64,000 bases of DNA from Pseudobacillus wudalianchiensis (GTDB lineage Bacteria; Bacillota; Bacilli; Bacillales; Domibacillaceae), in the NCBI RefSeq assembly GCF_001685015.1, contig NZ_MAYT01000012.1, forward strand, positions 1 to 64,000, given 5' to 3'. The notes under the pieces are model-generated. The model saw only the letters and a program-made list of their open reading frames with translations, was not told where the DNA came from and did no database searches. A program made the position numbers and the translations under genes. Position 1 is the first letter of the stretch. The number at the start of each line of letters is the position of its first letter. Below, in pieces: positions 15,155 through 22,858 of the stretch.

Positions 15155-17206
15155 TTGATTATTTGGAAAGACATTCTCAAACCAATTGATGTAGTTGTCG
15201 ACACGGAAAGCACAGTGGAAACAGTTATTCAGCGGCTTGCAGAGAGCAGGACAGAGATCGCTCTCGTAAGAAAAGGGAGAGTGATTGCCGGATATTGTCA
15301 CATGCGTCATGTGATGGAGCAGTTGGCGAGGTCTGGACGGCTAGATGAGCCGATCTCGTATAAAAGAGATTTGTTAAGGGTGCCTCAACTCTCCGCTGTT
15401 GAGTTTTCACATAACATCTCCATGATCATTGGAGAGGATTTAGACAAAAAGGAAACAGGGTACATCAGTGTGTCGGAAGCCAAAAATAAACTAAATGAGC
15501 TGAGGCTGACACAGCTGAACCAGCTGCTGCATGGCTCTGGTGTGGGCATTATTAGGACGAACATTCATTATGAAATAGAATTTATTAATGAGACGGCTGA
15601 AAATATTTTAGGAATACCGAGTTCTTTTCTTCTGTTTCGAAACTATAAAACTTTATTAACAGTAGACAAAGATCTCGACCGGGTCATGAGTGGAGAAACA
15701 CTCGTCAGTTTAAACAGTTCGATGAATTTTAAGCAGATGAGCGGAAACTTCTATCCCCTTAGAATTGATGGGAAAATAACCGGACTTGTACATATGTTTT
15801 TCTTAAGAGAAGTATTTGAAGAAGCTGTACAGGAGCTTGATTTTGTACGTAACTTATACTCTGATTTACAAGCAGTGTATGCCTCCTCGCAAGAACAAAT
15901 CCTCGTTATTGATGAAGATGGAAAAATACTTCGTGTAGCTGGTCTATTTTTAAGCAAGTTTTGGAAAGTGGACAAGCCTGAAAAAATAATTGGAAAACAC
16001 ATCAGCGAGTTTACTAAAAAAAATATCTTTCAGCCTGATGTCTTCACTCTCTGTGTGAAACAAAAGAGAAAGATAACAGCTCTCCAGGAATCAATAGGAA
16101 GCAGGAGAATCTGGTCTGTAGCTACACCTGTTTATCATGAAGGAAAACTAGAAAAAGTCGTCATCCTTTCAAGAGACATTTCACATGCTCCGAATCAACA
16201 CCATACATCTAAAAAAACAACGGAAAGCTCTGTGACAGATAAGCTGGCATCGGTTACTATTCAAGGAAAGAAACTCGTATACCGCTCACAAAAAATAGAA
16301 AATTTATTAACTGAATTGCAACGGGTAGCCCAAATGAATTCTACTGTTCTATTAGAAGGAGAATCAGGAGTGGGCAAGGAAATCTTTGCCCATAAAATCC
16401 ACTCTGCAAGTACAAGAAGAGATGAGGCCTTTATTCGGGTAAATTGTGGTGCCATTCCAGAGCAGCTTATTGAAAGTGAACTCTTTGGCTATGAAAAAGG
16501 TGCTTTTACTGGTGCTGACCGAAATGGGAAGGCGGGATTCTTCGAGATTGCCCATAACGGCACGATTTTTCTTGATGAAATTGGTGAGCTGCCGTTAACG
16601 ATGCAGGTAAAGCTCCTGCGTGTACTGCAAGAAAGAGAGATTACGAGAATTGGCAGCACGCGGACGATCGCGGTAGATGTACGAATCATCGCAGCAACCA
16701 ATAAAAACCTAAAGGAAATGGTAGAAGACGGCGAATTCCGAGAAGATTTATATTACCGATTAAACGTTATCCCTTTCCAAATTCCGCCGCTTAGAGAAAG
16801 AAAAGAAGATATTTTTCCGCTCGCTATCTTTTTTCTGGAGCAATTTAAACAGATGTACGAAATTAAAAAGAGCTTTACCCCCGAGGCGATTGACGTATTA
16901 GAATCATATGATTGGCCGGGAAATGTGCGGGAGCTCCAAAATATTATTGAGCGGCTAATTGTGTTAAGCGAGGGAGAATGGATTCAACGGGAAAATGTAC
17001 TCCACTCACTTTATGGAGACGGACAGAAACGAGAAAAGCCACCGTTCGTTTTTGAGATTATGCCACTGAAGGAAGCGATAGAAAAGCTGGAAACACAGTT
17101 AATTATCCGGGGGATGCAAAAGTATCGGACCGCTGCGAAATTATCAAAGGTGTTGGGAGTGAGTCCAGCTACGATCAGCAGACGAATGAAAAAGCTTAAA
17201 GAATGA
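15155..17206 (+). CDS. sigma-54-dependent transcriptional activator 1 (CBS-like/PAS/AAA/HTH)
   Basis: 683 residues. The N-terminal segment (about 1-110) resembles CBS repeats: ILKPIDVVVDTESTVETVIQRLAE, GYISVSEAK. Two PAS-like domains follow (about 120-215 and 230-345), then the AAA+ domain with Walker A GESGVGKE (about 403), GAFTGAD (about 449), LDEIGELP and FREDLYYRLNVIPF. A Fis-type helix-turn-helix ends it (AAKLSKVLGVSPATISRR). Such activators contact sigma-54 at -24/-12 promoters. It is inside the operon it probably controls (promoter at 2465, dyads at 2357). It has a TTG start with AGGAGGGG. The CBS-like input suggests sensing a nucleotide or cofactor as well as the substrate. Confidence 0.95.
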   Translation: MIIWKDILKPIDVVVDTESTVETVIQRLAESRTEIALVRKGRVIAGYCHMRHVMEQLARSGRLDEPISYKRDLLRVPQLSAVEFSHNISMIIGEDLDKKETGYISVSEAKNKLNELRLTQLNQLLHGSGVGIIRTNIHYEIEFINETAENILGIPSSFLLFRNYKTLLTVDKDLDRVMSGETLVSLNSSMNFKQMSGNFYPLRIDGKITGLVHMFFLREVFEEAVQELDFVRNLYSDLQAVYASSQEQILVIDEDGKILRVAGLFLSKFWKVDKPEKIIGKHISEFTKKNIFQPDVFTLCVKQKRKITALQESIGSRRIWSVATPVYHEGKLEKVVILSRDISHAPNQHHTSKKTTESSVTDKLASVTIQGKKLVYRSQKIENLLTELQRVAQMNSTVLLEGESGVGKEIFAHKIHSASTRRDEAFIRVNCGAIPEQLIESELFGYEKGAFTGADRNGKAGFFEIAHNGTIFLDEIGELPLTMQVKLLRVLQEREITRIGSTRTIAVDVRIIAATNKNLKEMVEDGEFREDLYYRLNVIPFQIPPLRERKEDIFPLAIFFLEQFKQMYEIKKSFTPEAIDVLESYDWPGNVRELQNIIERLIVLSEGEWIQRENVLHSLYGDGQKREKPPFVFEIMPLKEAIEKLETQLIIRGMQKYRTAAKLSKVLGVSPATISRRMKKLKE

Positions 17207-17220
17207 AGAGGTGGAGCGAG

Positions 17221-18105
17221 TTGTTTAACCTGCCTGAAACGAATTTTCATTTTTGTGGGGACGAATATATTTATGCAGAAATATCTCGGGAGATGAGAGT
17301 AGAAAGTAATTTTAAGGCTCTTGCCGTCACGGAGGAGTTAAGGAGAAGAAATATTCCCGGTATTATTGATATCGTCTCATCGAATGCCTCTTATTTAGTC
17401 CGGTACAATCCAGAAGTTATTTCGGCAAGAGATCTAGCTGATTATGTGAAAGAAATAGATTTCACTAAAAGTGATCCAGCGGGACTTGATTTGTCTGTAC
17501 GGATAGTAGAAATCCCCATCTGGTATGATGACCCGGTAACGAAAGAATATTCCCGCCGTTTCAGGAATCGGCACCAAGAGCCGGATTTATCTAATTTTGA
17601 CTATGTCATGAAAGTAAACGGGTTTACCGATAAACAAGCTTTTATCGAGAAGCATTCAAGCCTCCCTTATTTAATTACGATGGTGGGTTTTCTGCCGGGA
17701 ACCGCCTGGCATTTTCCGCTTGGAGCGAAGCCGAGTGATATTATCCAAGCGCCGAAATACAAAAGTCCTAGAACAGACACGCCAGAAAGAAGTGTAGGAA
17801 TCGGCGGGGCATTTAATGTTGTCTATCCTGTGCAGGGGACGGGCAGCTATCAATTAATCGGCATGTCTGCTGTACCGGTAGTGGATTTATCTGACCGGCT
17901 AATGGATTTAAAGGATACTGCTTTTTTAGCAAGACCGGGTGATATATGGAAGTATAGGCCGGTGGATGAATCTGAATATACGGCCATTCAAGCAAGAGTA
18001 AGCAGCGGTGATTATCGTTATAAAATGAAAGTCATTGACCTTTCTCCGATAGAATATATCGCAAAAGGCAAAGAGTATATCGAGGAATTGATGGGGGATT
18101 TTTAA
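17221..18105 (+). CDS. PxpB-like carboxyltransferase subunit (copy 2)
   Basis: About 294 residues, a clear paralogue of the protein at 2534: CGDEYIYAEISREM, PGIIDIVSSNASYLVRY, FRNRHQEP, LITMVGFLPGTAWHF, GIGGAFNVVYPVQGTGSYQL. It shares the long-form insertion and C-terminal extension absent in ordinary PxpB. An ATG at 17203 overlaps the activator stop (ATGA), but GAGGTGGAG lies before the in-frame TTG 17221, and this gives an N-terminus closer to copy 1, so I prefer it. There is no second biotin carrier or carboxylase, so it probably shares those at 4390-6018. It may widen the substrate range. Confidence 0.84.
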   Translation: MFNLPETNFHFCGDEYIYAEISREMRVESNFKALAVTEELRRRNIPGIIDIVSSNASYLVRYNPEVISARDLADYVKEIDFTKSDPAGLDLSVRIVEIPIWYDDPVTKEYSRRFRNRHQEPDLSNFDYVMKVNGFTDKQAFIEKHSSLPYLITMVGFLPGTAWHFPLGAKPSDIIQAPKYKSPRTDTPERSVGIGGAFNVVYPVQGTGSYQLIGMSAVPVVDLSDRLMDLKDTAFLARPGDIWKYRPVDESEYTAIQARVSSGDYRYKMKVIDLSPIEYIAKGKEYIEELMGDF

Positions 18106-19083
18106 ATGATGGAAATCAAAAGCCCAGGACTATGGACAACTGTACAGGATATGGGACGGGCTGGGAAGTACCATCTCGGTGTTCCCCCGTCAGGAGCAGC
18201 TGATAAGTATTCATTTATGATTGGAAACCTTCTTGTTGGCAATCCGGTAGAGTTTGCGGCGTTAGAAATGACACTCATAGGGGCAGAAATCGAATTTCAA
18301 AAGAATACGATTATTGCTTTAACTGGAGCACCGATGAAAGCCTATTTAAATCAGCAGCTTGTTCCTTTTTGGGAAACGATTCATGTAAAAGAAGGAGATA
18401 TCCTGACAGTTAAAGAATGTTTAAAAGGGGTGAAAAGCTATCTCTGTGTCTCCGGAGGCATTCAAGTGGCAGAAGTGTTTGGAAGTAAGTCGACGTATGA
18501 AACGAGCAAAATCGGCGGATTCCAAGGCAGAAAACTAACAGCCGGAGATCGGCTTGAAATGAACGAGCCGCTCCCGGGGGCATTTAAGCAAGTCGGAAAG
18601 TCGATCCCGCTTGAATTGACTCCATCGTTTGAGTCTTTTCAGGAATTGCGTGTAACGCTCGGCTTATCTGGCTACCTTATGAGCGACGAAGGGTTAAAAG
18701 CCTTTTTAAACTCTGAGTGGAAGGTATCGCCTGAATCGAATCGTGTAGCTTATCGGTATACAGGGGCAAAAGTCTCGTTAACCCAGCAGAGCCCTCCGTT
18801 TGGAGCGGGCAATAGCTTCTCCAATGTGGTCGATTTCGCTTATCCAGTTGGCTCGATTATGTTTCCGAATGAAGAAGAGCTGATCGTTTTGCACAATGAT
18901 ACGACAACGGGCGGCGGCTTTGTCACAATTGGTACAGTGATTAGTCAAGACCTCGATCTTATCGCTCAATCCAGACCGCATTCCTCCTGCCGCTTTATCG
19001 CTGTGACGATTGACCAGGCGATGCAAGCACGTATGGAAAGACGAAAGAAGATAGAACAGATAGAAGAAATGATTAAACGATAG
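18106..19083 (+). CDS. PxpC-like carboxyltransferase subunit (copy 2)
   Basis: 325 residues, the same length as copy 1 at 3400. It starts MMEIKSPGLWTTVQDMGRAGKYHLGVPPSGAAD and has ALTGAPMKAYLNQ, CVSGGIQVAEV, SNRVAYRYTGAKV and VLHNDTTTGGGFVTIGT. It immediately follows pxpB copy 2 and forms with it a second carboxyltransferase-like pair. A perfect 20-bp inverted repeat follows at 19085, marking the probable end of the main transcript. Divergence from copy 1 across the whole length suggests different substrates rather than recent duplication. Confidence 0.85.
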   Translation: MMEIKSPGLWTTVQDMGRAGKYHLGVPPSGAADKYSFMIGNLLVGNPVEFAALEMTLIGAEIEFQKNTIIALTGAPMKAYLNQQLVPFWETIHVKEGDILTVKECLKGVKSYLCVSGGIQVAEVFGSKSTYETSKIGGFQGRKLTAGDRLEMNEPLPGAFKQVGKSIPLELTPSFESFQELRVTLGLSGYLMSDEGLKAFLNSEWKVSPESNRVAYRYTGAKVSLTQQSPPFGAGNSFSNVVDFAYPVGSIMFPNEEELIVLHNDTTTGGGFVTIGTVISQDLDLIAQSRPHSSCRFIAVTIDQAMQARMERRKKIEQIEEMIKR

Positions 19084-19084
19084 A

Positions 19085-19135
19085 TAAACAATAAAAGCCA
19101 TGAATGTAAATAAATTTCATGGCTTTTATTGTTTA
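19085..19135 (+). terminator. Long hairpin ending the pxp/Mo-hydroxylase operon
   Basis: Perfect 20-bp inverted repeat (19085-19104 with 19116-19135) enclosing an 11-base loop. The T-rich tract lies within the 3' arm, so it should act as a terminator; readthrough into the permease is possible. Confidence 0.75.
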
Positions 19136-19165
19136 CAAAATCAGTTAGCGGGAGGTGTAGCATAA

Positions 19166-19882
19166 TTGGAAACGATTCTTTCTTTTATTGTAATTGTTTT
19201 ACTTGCTTCTATTTTGCAAACAAGCACGGGATTTGGATTTTCAATTATGGCAACGCCTTTTCTGCTGCTGCTGTTTGAGCCAAAGGAAGCCATTCAAATT
19301 AATTTAATTCTTTCCCTGTTCATTTCTTGTATGCTCATTCGTAAAATATGGCAAGACACAGATTATCGTTTAATGAAAAGGTTTATCATCGGAAGCGCAG
19401 CTGGACTGCCTGTCGGAATGGTCCTTTTCCTGTTGGCAGACATCGGCAAGCTAAAGGTTAGCGTTAGTATCATTATTTTATTGTTAACCCTTTTGTTAAT
19501 ATGTAAATTCCGGATTCGCCCAACAAAAGCAAGAGATGTAGCAGCTGGCGGCTTTTCAGGCATGCTGACGACGAGTATAGGCATGCCGGGGCCGCCTATA
19601 CTTTTATACTTTTCAGGAATTGATACGGGTAAAGAGAAGCTGCGAGCGACAACACTTGCTTATTACTTGTTCATTTATTCGGCGAGCCTGCTCGTTCAGA
19701 TATTATTTGCCGGTACTTCGAAAACGATTTGGCTCTCAAGTGCGGCGGCTTTGCCTATTGTTTTAGCTGGCTTGTTCTTAGGGAATTTATTATTTTTACG
19801 AATTAATCAACAGCTATTTCGCCTTTTTTTATATGGACTCCTATTATTTACAGGTGTCTATTTGCTTATCGATAGCTGGTGA
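19166..19882 (+). CDS. TSUP (TauE/SafE) family permease
   Basis: 238 residues, almost entirely hydrophobic with about eight membrane segments. The repeat-like family signature GFGFSIMATPFLLLLF near the N-terminus and GGFSGMLTTSIGMPGPPI in the middle are typical of TauE/SafE exporters and importers of sulfonates and small organic anions. A TTG start at 19166 follows GGGAGGTG. It is the only transporter attached to the first cluster and is a candidate for moving its substrate or product. It ends three bases before the convergent activator gene, without room for a terminator. Confidence 0.88.
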   Translation: METILSFIVIVLLASILQTSTGFGFSIMATPFLLLLFEPKEAIQINLILSLFISCMLIRKIWQDTDYRLMKRFIIGSAAGLPVGMVLFLLADIGKLKVSVSIIILLLTLLLICKFRIRPTKARDVAAGGFSGMLTTSIGMPGPPILLYFSGIDTGKEKLRATTLAYYLFIYSASLLVQILFAGTSKTIWLSSAAALPIVLAGLFLGNLLFLRINQQLFRLFLYGLLLFTGVYLLIDSW

Positions 19883-19885
19883 TCG

Positions 19886-21349
19886 TTATGCCGGATCTTT
19901 AGGCGGGTGTACAATGCCAAGCCGTTTCATTCTGCGGAGCAAATTGGCGTGGTCAATTCCGAGTAATTTCGCGGCAGAACGAATGCTTTTAGAAGAGTGA
20001 AGAGCTTCTGTTATTTTCTGTGACTCAAATAAAGCAAGGGCTTCTTTTAGGCTTGGCTGTGCAATTTCTGTTGAATGGCTGCTTTCTTTCTCGCTGACAA
20101 TCGAAGCAGATCCCCATCTATTAAGGTCTTTCATATGTCCAGGCAGGTCGTGCGGCGTAATAGAAGATGAAGGGGCAGATACGACGAGAAATTCGATGAC
20201 ATTTTTCAGTTCCCGAATGTTTCCCGGCCAAGGGTAGTGCGTTAAAATAGATAAAGTGTCAGGCGCTATGTGTTTGTCTAAATAATAGTTTTTACAAAGC
20301 TTTTTGAAATAATAGTCAATTAATGGCGGGATGTCTGCCGTCCGTTCTGAGAGCGGCTGTATCGGCAGGTGAACGACATTAATGCGGTACCATAAGTCCT
20401 CGCGGAATTGCTTCTTATAGACAAGCTCTTGCAAATCTTGATTGGTCGCGCAGATGAGACGAAAAGAGAGGCGCCTTGGCTTTACGTCTCCGATCCGGGT
20501 AACGGCTTGGTCTTGAAGAACACGGAGCAGCTTAGCCTGCATAGGTAAGGGAAGCTCGCCGATTTCATCTAATAAAATTGTCCCTTTATCGGCCTGTTCG
20601 AATAGACCGGGTTTTCCTTCTTTTCTGGCACCAGTAAAAGAGCCGCCGTTAAATCCGAATAGTTCTGATTCAAATAGCTCGGGAGGGATAGCGGCACAGT
20701 TCACTTTCACAAAAGGCTGATCTTTTTGGGGACTGTGCTGATGGATATAGTTCGCCAGCACTTCCTTGCCTGTTCCGGATGGCCCCGTAATAAGCACTGG
20801 TGTAGGAAAAGCGGCAATTCTTTGTGCCTGCTCTACTAAGCTCTTCATCTGTGGGCTTTTAAAAATAATAAGGGAGTCTTCGGTGCTTGTCAGAGGACGG
20901 CTAGGCGGTTCTGTATACTGCTCTGCTTTTCTTAATTGATTTTGCAGATGGTTTAAATAAGTGAGGTCGCGGACGCTTGTGACGACCATTTTTACTTGCC
21001 GCTCTTTGCCAGTTTCATTGTTAAATACCGGTGTTGCGGTCACAACAAAATACTTTTGATTTTTAATTTTTTGTATAATGGTAGTGACTTGTTTTGTCTG
21101 CAAAGCCATGTAAGCGGCAGAACGGTCGAAATATTCTCCAAGAACTAAATCTTTAATGTTTTTTCCGACTACCTCTTCACGTGAAATGCCTGTCATTTCT
21201 TCGTAAGCCTTATTGATTTCTAATGTGATACCTTGGTGATCGACTACGTAAAGTCCATCAGAAGAAAAATTAATGATCGTTCGTAATTGTTCATTTAGCT
21301 TCTTGAGTCTTGTGGTTTGATCCGTTAACTTATCTATTAGTGTATCCAT
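19886..21349 (-). CDS. sigma-54-dependent transcriptional activator 2 (PAS/AAA/HTH)
   Basis: 487 residues. A short coiled N-terminus and one PAS domain (about 20-130; LRTIINFSSDGLYVVDHQGI) precede the AAA+ domain with Walker A GPSGTGKE (about 186), the sigma-54 loop as GSFTGA (about 235) instead of GAFTGA, LDEIGELP and REDLWYRINVVHLPI. The C-terminal helix-turn-helix is IRSAAKLLGIDHANLLRR. It is divergent from the alcohol dehydrogenase-transporter-phnX operon, which has a -24/-12 promoter (21459) and a dyad (21382), so that operon is its likely target. The PAS domain probably senses the substrate or a pathway intermediate. Confidence 0.94.
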   Translation of the reverse strand: MDTLIDKLTDQTTRLKKLNEQLRTIINFSSDGLYVVDHQGITLEINKAYEEMTGISREEVVGKNIKDLVLGEYFDRSAAYMALQTKQVTTIIQKIKNQKYFVVTATPVFNNETGKERQVKMVVTSVRDLTYLNHLQNQLRKAEQYTEPPSRPLTSTEDSLIIFKSPQMKSLVEQAQRIAAFPTPVLITGPSGTGKEVLANYIHQHSPQKDQPFVKVNCAAIPPELFESELFGFNGGSFTGARKEGKPGLFEQADKGTILLDEIGELPLPMQAKLLRVLQDQAVTRIGDVKPRRLSFRLICATNQDLQELVYKKQFREDLWYRINVVHLPIQPLSERTADIPPLIDYYFKKLCKNYYLDKHIAPDTLSILTHYPWPGNIRELKNVIEFLVVSAPSSSITPHDLPGHMKDLNRWGSASIVSEKESSHSTEIAQPSLKEALALFESQKITEALHSSKSIRSAAKLLGIDHANLLRRMKRLGIVHPPKDPA

Positions 21350-21381
21350 CTTTGCACACTCCCTTCATGCAGTCATTTTAT

Positions 21382-21411
21382 TACCACTTTGGTGTTAAAA
21401 TGCTACCACTT
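21382..21411. promoter_or_regulatory. Possible UAS of the phnX operon
   Basis: TACCACTTTGGTGTTA (21382-21397) is a dyad of the form TANCAC-N4-GTGNTA. The half-site TACCACTT recurs at 21404-21411, 22 bases on, about two helical turns. It lies 50-80 bases upstream of the -24 element, a normal distance for an enhancer of activator 2. Confidence 0.55.
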
Positions 21412-21458
21412 CATCAAAATATTTAACAAATATTCTGATTGTTGTCAATATTAAGACA

Positions 21459-21475
21459 CTGGCATGATTCTTGTA
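21459..21475 (+). promoter_or_regulatory. sigma-54 promoter of the phnX operon
   Basis: CTGGCATGATTCTTGTA fits the -24/-12 consensus with GG at 21461-21462 and GT at 21473-21474 (the second base of the usual GC is T). The -24 half is near perfect. Transcription would begin near 21486, about 70 bases before the first gene. Confidence 0.75.
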
Positions 21476-21558
21476 TTGAGTAATAGTAAAACAACCCTTT
21501 TGGTTCAACAAGCAAGTAAAAGGGGACTGTTCACTCATTAGAAAAAGGAGCGATTGAT

Positions 21559-22767
21559 ATGCCAGTACTTGATTTGCCAAGACACATTGTAATTGAAAAC
21601 GGAGCACTAGAGCGTTTAGACGAATTAGTGGCAGCAAAAGGAGGAAGCAAGGTATTTGTGATCATGGATTCTTTTTTAGCGAATCCGCCTGTGAGTTTAC
21701 ATGAAAGGGTCGCGGATATTCTGGTAAAAAGAGGATTTTCCTGCTTATTTTTCAGCGGCTATTCAGGTGAACCAACAACGGAGAATGTTCGGGTCGCAGT
21801 TCAACAGCTTCGGGCTTTCCATGCAGATTGCGTCGTGGCGATTGGCGGAGGAAGCGCTATTGATTTAGCCAAAGCGGTCGCTGTTTTTGGAGAAAATCAA
21901 AATATGCAGTGGAGTGAGATTTCTCAACAGCAGCAGCTAAAGCGCCTGCCTTTAATCGCTGTTCCCACGACAGCAGGTACAGGGTCGGAAGCGACAAAAA
22001 TAATGGTCATTACCGATCCGGACACGAATGTCAAAATGAATCCAAGTCATCCTGACCTGGTCCCGGATGCAGCGGTGCTCGACCCGGAACTCACCTTTAG
22101 CCTGCCGCCTAGCTTCACGGTTTATACGGGACTAGATGCTTTGACCCATGCCATTGAAGGCTATGTATCGACTCGGGCTTCGCAGATGACGGACCTATTT
22201 GCACTTGAAGCGATCCGCGACATTGGTGTTGCTCTTCCTAAAGTATATGAGAATGGAAAAGACAGCGATTCACGACGGGACATGATTTTAGCTAGCTGTT
22301 ATGCCGGTCTTGCCTTTTCAAACGCTTCTACTAATCTGGCTCATGCAGCAGGAAGGCCGCTTGGTGCTCAATTTCATATTCCGCATGGCTTAAGTGTAGC
22401 GTTATTGCTCCCTTTTGTAATGAGATTCGGCTTAGATGCTTGTAAAGAACGCTATGCAGATGTGGCGCTTGCGCTCGGGGCAGACTCGACGTTAACGACT
22501 GAGCAGCTGGCTGAGCAATCGATTGCAATGATTGAACATTACAATGAGCAGTTTGACATTTGGAAGGATGCGAGCAAATATATCGAGCCGGAGCAATTGA
22601 TCAAAGCCATTCCGTCGCTTGTAGCAGATGCGCTATCGGGAAATGGAATTGCGACAAACCGAAAAATTCCAGCCGAACAGGACATCGAGCGTATTTACCG
22701 CAGTCTGGCGGAAAGAGTGGAAGAAGTAAATAAAGCGAAAAACGTGCAGACGCTGTTAAATAATTAG
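21559..22767 (+). CDS. Iron-containing (group III) alcohol dehydrogenase
   Basis: 402 residues. The NAD-binding part has GGGSAIDLAKAVA and PTTAGTGSEAT; the metal ligands are in GLDALTHAIEGYVS and the HIPHGLSVALLLP stretch, plus an Asp in the PDAAVLDPEL region. Length is ordinary for the family. It heads an operon with an MHS transporter and phnX. Group III dehydrogenases PhpC and FomC reduce phosphonoacetaldehyde to 2-hydroxyethylphosphonate in antibiotic pathways, so the reverse oxidation here would feed PhnX. Alternatively it reduces the acetaldehyde released by PhnX. The family assignment is firm; the substrate is inference. Ribosome site AAGGAGCG. Confidence 0.9.
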   Translation: MPVLDLPRHIVIENGALERLDELVAAKGGSKVFVIMDSFLANPPVSLHERVADILVKRGFSCLFFSGYSGEPTTENVRVAVQQLRAFHADCVVAIGGGSAIDLAKAVAVFGENQNMQWSEISQQQQLKRLPLIAVPTTAGTGSEATKIMVITDPDTNVKMNPSHPDLVPDAAVLDPELTFSLPPSFTVYTGLDALTHAIEGYVSTRASQMTDLFALEAIRDIGVALPKVYENGKDSDSRRDMILASCYAGLAFSNASTNLAHAAGRPLGAQFHIPHGLSVALLLPFVMRFGLDACKERYADVALALGADSTLTTEQLAEQSIAMIEHYNEQFDIWKDASKYIEPEQLIKAIPSLVADALSGNGIATNRKIPAEQDIERIYRSLAERVEEVNKAKNVQTLLNN

Positions 22768-22775
22768 GGAACAAA

Positions 22776-22790
22776 TTGCAAGCGCTTCCT
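22776..22790. promoter_or_regulatory. cre site (CcpA) inside the phnX operon
   Basis: TTGCAAGCGCTTCCT matches WTGNAANCGNWNNCW at every fixed position. It is in the 91-base gap between the dehydrogenase and transporter genes, where CcpA could act as a roadblock to transcription when preferred sugars are present. Confidence 0.65.
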
Positions 22791-22858
22791 TAGACATCAG
22801 CTGTAGGATAGAAGCCGGCTGTGACGTTATTGGATACTAAAAGTGAGGTGGGAAAACA

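Noticed and set aside
19085-19135. Inverted repeat as transposon end
   Set aside because: It directly follows a stop codon with a single T-rich arm and there is no transposase or target duplication; terminator is the simpler reading.
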